From the NCBI GenBank assembly GCA_964631965.1, contig CAZWAR010000058.1:1-19887 (forward strand): a stretch of 19,887 nucleotides of DNA. The letters run 5' to 3'. Source of the stretch: CAIQPS01 sp964631965 (GTDB taxonomy: Bacteria; Actinomycetota; Thermoleophilia; RBG-16-64-13). Below are positions 16,542-19,887 of this stretch, one piece after another. Both the position numbers and the translations under genes were made by a program. Below the pieces are notes generated by a model, which saw only the letters and a program-made list of their open reading frames with translations, did not search any database and was not told the origin of the DNA. Positions within the stretch are counted from its first letter, which is position 1. Each line of letters opens with the position of its first letter.

Positions 16542-17669
16542 GTGGACGCTCCCCCGTCGAGCAATAAGGTCTTGTACGGCGACCTCTTCCAAGGACACCG
16601 CCGTTACGCCTGGCCGGCGGTGATCCTTTCGCTCATCTGGGTGGCGTTCCCGACTTTGACGTTCGCCTATTCTCATCCGTCACCGGTCCGGGCGGCCGTG
16701 GTGGGGGTGGCGGTTGCCGTCTTCTGTGCCTTCCACCTCTGGGTGATGCTGCATGCTGGTGCCCGGTCGCTGTGGGCTATCCTGGCGATGGTCGCTATCG
16801 CCTGCGCCCTCACCGTGCTCGATCGTGCGGATTGGGCGGCCCTTTTCGTCTTCTGCGCGGTGGCCGCCGGCTTTCGTCTGCCTCGCCCCTATTGCTGGTA
16901 TGTGATAGCCGCCTGCGCTCCGCTGGCTGCCGGCACGACGCTGGTCGCGGGAGGAAATGCCGCCACGGCGGTAACCATGGGGGTGACCGCTCCGGCTGTG
17001 GGTTTCATGATCCTGGTGGTTGCCCGGCTCTTCCGAGCCAACGCTGAATTGCGGGAGGCCCGGGAGCAATTGGCCGTCGTGGCCGTTGCCGGGGAACGTC
17101 TGCGTTTTGCCCGCGACCTCCACGACCTGCTCGGTCACAGTCTGTCGGTGATTGCGCTCAAGGCGGAGCTCGCAGAGCGCCTGCTTGCGACGAAACCCGA
17201 GGAGGCCGGGCGGGCTCTCGGCGATGTCAAAGAGGTTGCCCGCTCGGCTTTGGCCGAGGTCCGCCAGGCCGTAAGCGGCTATCGGGAGCCGACCCTGGAG
17301 ACCGAACTGGCCGGGGCGCGCTTCGCGCTCGCGGCCGCCGGTATCAAACTAGTGGTGGTGGAAAAGGGGTCCAGCCTTTCTCCGAACCTCGACTCTCTCT
17401 TTGCCTGGACTGTGCGCGAGGGAATCACCAATGTCGTTCGCCACAGCGGAGCGCGCAACTGCCGAGTCGTCATCGAGAGACTCTCCGGCTCGGCACGCAT
17501 CGAGATAGCCGATGACGGGCCCGGGGGAGACCCCAACGGCGAAGGTCACGGTCTCGCTGGGTTGCGAGAGCGGGCCGAGTGGTTGCAGGGTCGAATAGAA
17601 GCAGGGCCCCTGGAGAACGGTGGTTTTCGTCTGGTGGTTACCGTCCCGGTTCCGGAGGCCCACACATGA
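16542..17669 (+). CDS. membrane sensor histidine kinase, DesK/NarL-partner type (HisKA_3)
   Basis: 375 residues from GTG 16542, with AAGG seven bases upstream. The N-terminal 160 residues hold about five to six hydrophobic helices (from YAWPAVILSLIWVAFPTLTF to VGFMILVVARLF) with no large extracytoplasmic domain, the layout of DesK-like kinases that sense the membrane itself. A coiled-coil linker (ANAELREAREQLAVVA) leads to the HisKA_3 dimerisation domain with RDLHDLLGHSLSVIALK; His194 is the predicted phosphorylated residue. The ATPase domain has an N-box (REGITNVVRHS, 292-302), a G1 box (DDGPGGD) and a G2 box (GHGLAGLRER). All catalytic motifs are intact. The stop overlaps the response-regulator start (ATGA). 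The signal sensed is unknown. Confidence 0.94.
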   Translation: MDAPPSSNKVLYGDLFQGHRRYAWPAVILSLIWVAFPTLTFAYSHPSPVRAAVVGVAVAVFCAFHLWVMLHAGARSLWAILAMVAIACALTVLDRADWAALFVFCAVAAGFRLPRPYCWYVIAACAPLAAGTTLVAGGNAATAVTMGVTAPAVGFMILVVARLFRANAELREAREQLAVVAVAGERLRFARDLHDLLGHSLSVIALKAELAERLLATKPEEAGRALGDVKEVARSALAEVRQAVSGYREPTLETELAGARFALAAAGIKLVVVEKGSSLSPNLDSLFAWTVREGITNVVRHSGARNCRVVIERLSGSARIEIADDGPGGDPNGEGHGLAGLRERAEWLQGRIEAGPLENGGFRLVVTVPVPEAHT

Positions 17670-18271
17670 TCCGCGTACTGCTTGCCGAAGATCAAGCCAT
17701 GGTCCGCCAGGCGATAGCCGGGCTCCTCGATCTGGAACCGGACATCGAAGTGGTGGCCCAGGTGGCACGCGGGGATGAGGTTCTAGACGTGGCTGTCGCA
17801 GTGCGGCCCGACGTGGCGCTACTCGACATCGAGATGCCAGGCATGAGTGGGCTGGATGTGCTCGGTCAACTGGTCAAAGAGTTGCCCAGCTGCCGGGTGC
17901 TCATGGTGACCACGTTCGGCCGGGTAGGCTATCTGCGGCGAGCCATGGAGGCGGGGGCGACCGGATTCCTCCTGAAAGACGCCCCTATCGCCCAGTTGAC
18001 CGACGCTATCCGCCGCTCCCTGACCGGCATGCGCACCGTTGATCCCGGTCTGGCGGCCACGGCGTTGAGCGAGGGCGCGAACCCGCTCTCTGCTCGAGAG
18101 CGGCAGGTGCTCCTCAAAGCCAGGACCGGTGCCACCGTCGATGAGATAGCCAAGGCCTTGTATCTCTCCCCGGGGACCACCCGGAATCACCTCTCCGCCA
18201 TCATGCAGAAGCTCGGGGCGCGTAACCGGACAGAGGCGGTACGCGTCGCCGAGGAGAAGGGATGGCTGTGA
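17666..18271 (+). CDS. NarL/FixJ-family response regulator (DesR-like)
   Basis: 201 residues. ATG 17666 overlaps the kinase stop by four bases and has GGAGG seven bases upstream. The receiver domain (1-120) shows the acidic pocket AEDQ (Glu8, Asp9), phospho-acceptor Asp54 in LLDIEMPG, Thr at the end of beta-4 (MVTTFG) and Lys in FLLKDAP. The C-terminal LuxR-type helix-turn-helix runs LSARERQVLLKARTGATVDE to the end, with recognition region LSPGTTRNHLSAIMQKLGAR. It is phosphorylated by the neighbouring kinase and would bind DNA as a dimer; the dyad at 16093-16104 is its most likely local site. No ABC-transporter or desaturase gene, the common targets of such pairs, is next to it. Confidence 0.95.
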   Translation: MIRVLLAEDQAMVRQAIAGLLDLEPDIEVVAQVARGDEVLDVAVAVRPDVALLDIEMPGMSGLDVLGQLVKELPSCRVLMVTTFGRVGYLRRAMEAGATGFLLKDAPIAQLTDAIRRSLTGMRTVDPGLAATALSEGANPLSARERQVLLKARTGATVDEIAKALYLSPGTTRNHLSAIMQKLGARNRTEAVRVAEEKGWL

Positions 18272-18294
18272 GGGCAACGGGCACCGCCGGTCGA

Positions 18295-18308
18295 GCGCGC
18301 CGGCGCGC
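18295..18308. repeat. 14-bp perfect GC palindrome
   Basis: GCGCGCCGGCGCGC, 24 bp after the response regulator stop. With its 5' flank (TCGAGCGCGC) it matches the inverted repeat at 12823-12840 except for one central base. It might act as a transcription end structure or be a small repeated hairpin. Confidence 0.4.
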
Positions 18309-18397
18309 CATCGCTGGCGAGCTACCCCCTCCCCGACCCTGCTGCCGTTGACCCAAACGTTGCCAGAACCGATCATCGGCCCGTTTTCAGCACTCAG

Positions 18398-18434
18398 CGT
18401 TACCCCAAGCGAGCAATGAGGGGTAACGGTAACG
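18398..18434. promoter_or_regulatory. 9-bp inverted repeat CGTTACCCC / GGGGTAACG plus extra half-site
   Basis: CGTTACCCC (18398-18406) and GGGGTAACG (18420-18428) form a perfect 9-bp stem with a 13-base loop, followed by a second GTAACG (18429-18434). The element lies in the 264-bp spacer between the convergent ends of the response regulator and the DUF3892 gene. It may be a bidirectional terminator without a T-run, or a protein-binding site. The rest of 18272-18535 holds a further short palindrome CCGATCATCGG (18369-18379) and no gene. Confidence 0.45.
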
Positions 18435-18535
18435 AGGCATCACGTAGGCTCGCTTTACAGGGGACGCCGCCCGCAGTTACTGTTGCAGCCGGTCCGGGGC
18501 GGAAGCGTCCTACCGGGGGCAACCGGCCTCATGAG

Positions 18536-19078
18536 CTACGCGTGGGTGTTCCCCCGACTCGAAGCCGCGGGCAGGATCTCCTTTCTGGGTTTGGACGGAC
18601 AGGGGTCCAAGTAGTCGAGGTCACCCTCGTGGCTGTCGTCGCGGATGGTTCTCAGGTATGCCTCCCCAGACATGTCAACTACGGCCATTACGGTGACTGG
18701 GCGCCCCTCGGGCGAAGTTGCGTGAAAGTCCCACTTGGTCCCCAGGCCATCAATCGCCGTCTGCCGGCGAAGGTACCATCTCGTGCGACCGTCTTCATTC
18801 ATCCCGCCAATACCGGCAATTGCGCCTCGCGCGTCTTTGGCGATGCATGTTATGTGGACGGTCTCGATGGAAGCCTCTGAAGGTATTTGGGTGAGGTGAG
18901 CGACCACACCCAAGGAGTACTGCTTGACGACATGATCGTCGCGCCACACGATAACGTCACCAGGCGCGGAGCGTCCGTATTTGGCGTCGCGATGCTGGCC
19001 CCTATCGGGAACCCGCTCGGTCTTGTCTGAGAAGATGCGTTTGCTTCCGTCCTTGAGAGTGATGACCGAACGAGCCAT
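18536..19078 (-). CDS. DUF3892-domain hypothetical protein
   Basis: 180 residues from ATG 19078, chosen because GGAGGAGG sits six bases upstream; the open frame reaches 19111. The C-terminal half (about 73-160) fits the DUF3892 pattern: VHITCIAKD, AIAGIGGMN, then W and AI in the middle, and VTVMAVVDMSGEAYLRTIRD with a final LDPC. The N-terminal 70 residues (SVITLKDGSKRIFSDKTERV, DVIVWRDDHVVKQYSLG) are beta-rich and not part of that domain. DUF3892 has no known function; it is small, cytoplasmic and scattered across bacteria. No signal peptide or membrane segment is visible. It converges with the response regulator. The family assignment rests on recalled motif spacing, not on a search. Confidence 0.75.
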   Translation of the reverse strand: MARSVITLKDGSKRIFSDKTERVPDRGQHRDAKYGRSAPGDVIVWRDDHVVKQYSLGVVAHLTQIPSEASIETVHITCIAKDARGAIAGIGGMNEDGRTRWYLRRQTAIDGLGTKWDFHATSPEGRPVTVMAVVDMSGEAYLRTIRDDSHEGDLDYLDPCPSKPRKEILPAASSRGNTHA

Positions 19079-19383
19079 GGCAACCTCCTCCGCGTAACTG
19101 CCTGAACCCACTCTTGAGTCTAGTTCCTATGATAGTGAAAGCGCCGGATTGTGCACGATTGCCCGGGGGCCGCTTCCGTCGGTGCAGGTTCGAGCCCTAG
19201 AGGAGCAGTCCGGGCTTGACCCCTGCGATTATCCTTACCGAGATAACAAGAGGGGTAGCACCGTGGACAATATGGACATCGCCGACCTGGTTTTGCCTGC
19301 ATGAGAGCACCTGGTGATGCCATGGACGGTCCACCGAAACCCTGCCACTGCCACCATCGGTTACGAAATCCTGGACGGAGGGA
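19079..19383. other. intergenic region without a convincing gene
   Basis: This 305-bp stretch lies upstream of the DUF3892 gene and downstream of the SRPBCC gene, both on the minus strand. TAGACT (minus strand, near 19121-19126) could be a -10 box for the DUF3892 gene but has no clear -35. A 13-codon plus-strand ORF at 19263 has a modest ribosome site (AAGAGGGG) but nothing follows it. I see no RNA gene. Confidence 0.4.
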
Positions 19384-19887
19384 TTACGTGGCCCTAGCGT
19401 GGTTTTCCAATGCCCAAGAATCGAGACGCTCGGCGGACTTGGTCGCCTCTACGCGTGCCTTCAGGTTCAGAAGCTGCTTGCGCATCATGATCGGATCGGC
19501 CAGCTCCATCAAAAGCATGAAGAGCCATCCGGGCATGCCTGCCATGGGCCGGCGCAGGGAGAACCGACAGCGTACCCGGGTAATGATGCGCGTGTCTTCT
19601 CCGTTGCCTCGGTTCAGCACCCAGATCCAGGTGAAACGGTGTGGTTCGTCCGGATCTCCCCAGAGCATCAGGTGTGCCGGCTCCAAAGCTAGGACGGTAG
19701 GCCCTTGTGGCTGTCCCCTCGTTTCGCTCATGGCGATTACGTCCCCGATCTCCATGTGCTGGTGTTGCGGAAGTATCTCGCGGGCGCTAGGTACGCCCTC
19801 GTTGTCCAGCCGGTCGTAGCTGTACCAACCAGCGTGTCCTCTCCCTATTTGCACGAGCCAAGGCCACACAGCCTCCGGAGGCGCCTC
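19384..19887 (-). CDS. SRPBCC-type (polyketide cyclase/START-like) protein, 5' partial
   Basis: 168 codons are visible; the frame stays open to the last base (EAPPEAVWPWLVQIGRGHAG), so the N-terminus lies outside the window. The first visible residues match the 'APPEaVWPWLvQiG.grAGwYSYD' motif of a known SRPBCC subgroup. Then follow VPSAREILPQHQHMEIGDVI, an Arg/Thr strand region (EDTRIITRVRCRF) and a C-terminal amphipathic helix (PIMMRKQLLNLKARVEATKS) that closes the helix-grip cavity. The fold binds hydrophobic ligands. Members of this subgroup are mostly uncharacterised and no catalytic residue can be assigned. A GTG at 19869 is an internal codon, not the start. Confidence 0.85.
   Translation of the reverse strand, partial: EAPPEAVWPWLVQIGRGHAGWYSYDRLDNEGVPSAREILPQHQHMEIGDVIAMSETRGQPQGPTVLALEPAHLMLWGDPDEPHRFTWIWVLNRGNGEDTRIITRVRCRFSLRRPMAGMPGWLFMLLMELADPIMMRKQLLNLKARVEATKSAERLDSWALENHARAT

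Noticed and set aside
19185..19210. GGTTCGAGCCC, like a tRNA T-loop
   Set aside because: The flanking stem does not pair to five bases, and no acceptor, anticodon or D-arm is present.
19263..19304. 13-codon plus-strand ORF (VDNMDIADLVLPA) with AAGAGGGG upstream
   Set aside because: Could be a leader peptide, but no plus-strand gene follows and no attenuator-like structure is visible.
19120..19323. 67-codon minus-strand ORF with CPYCPRC, like a zinc motif
   Set aside because: Spacing does not match a known zinc-binding family, there is no ribosome site, and the rest is unstructured Pro/Ala/Arg.
1..19887. CRISPR array, complete insertion sequence, prophage or defence cluster
   Set aside because: No regularly spaced repeats, transposase, integrase, terminal inverted repeats with target duplication, or nuclease/helicase genes were found.

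Overview
The window is a 19.9 kb, high-GC, gene-dense piece of bacterial chromosome from a draft assembly. It has two scaffold gaps: 10 Ns at 8415-8424 and 100 Ns at 12616-12715. Gene content (RsbU/SpoIIE-type phosphatase, DesK/NarL-type two-component pair, band-7 protein, PRC-barrel protein, RsgA), frequent GTG starts and GC-rich codons would fit an environmental actinobacterium or a similar high-GC lineage. No rRNA or diagnostic marker is present, so this placement is an inference of low to moderate confidence.

Layout: (1) 1-852, the 3' part of a PAS-linked SpoIIE/PP2C phosphatase gene. (2) 1059-1107, what looks like the 3' half of a tRNA, touching the end of the next gene. (3) 1094-9866, minus strand, one very large cyclic beta-1,2-glucan synthase gene (NdvB/ChvB/Cgs family, about 2,900 residues) interrupted only by the 10-N gap. 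(4) 9867-10190, its upstream region, holding a possible 57-codon ORF with an ideal but hairpin-sequestered Shine-Dalgarno sequence. (5) 10181-11966, minus strand, a probable three-gene operon: a 36-residue membrane peptide not previously called, a PRC-barrel protein and the ribosome-maturation GTPase RsgA. (6) 11967-13023, a kilobase without a convincing gene, holding strong dyad symmetries and an assembly break flanked by an exact 55-bp duplication. (7) 13024-13926, a band-7/SPFH membrane protein. (8) 14097-15428, minus strand, an MFS exporter. (9) 15614-15899, a broken HigA-type antitoxin with an internal deletion and frameshift, bracketed by copies of a short element that also flanks the 100-N gap. 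(10) 16197-18271, a three-gene unit: an unknown 111-residue protein, a DesK-like histidine kinase and a NarL/DesR-like response regulator, preceded by the palindrome TGACATTTGTCA. (11) 18536-19078, minus strand, a DUF3892 protein. (12) 19384-19887, minus strand, the C-terminal part of an SRPBCC-type protein that runs off the window.

The genes do not form one pathway. The dominant theme is envelope and stress physiology: a periplasmic or extracellular glucan synthase, a membrane-organising SPFH protein, a membrane-linked two-component system, an exporter, and small membrane or PRC-barrel proteins. The most unusual material is between the genes: the 36-residue peptide gene, the repeat family around the broken higA, the tRNA-like remnant, the operator-like palindromes, and the hairpin whose left arm resembles the 3' end of 16S rRNA. 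I found no CRISPR array, complete transposon, prophage or complete tRNA/rRNA gene, and no convincing new multi-gene defence or biosynthetic system.
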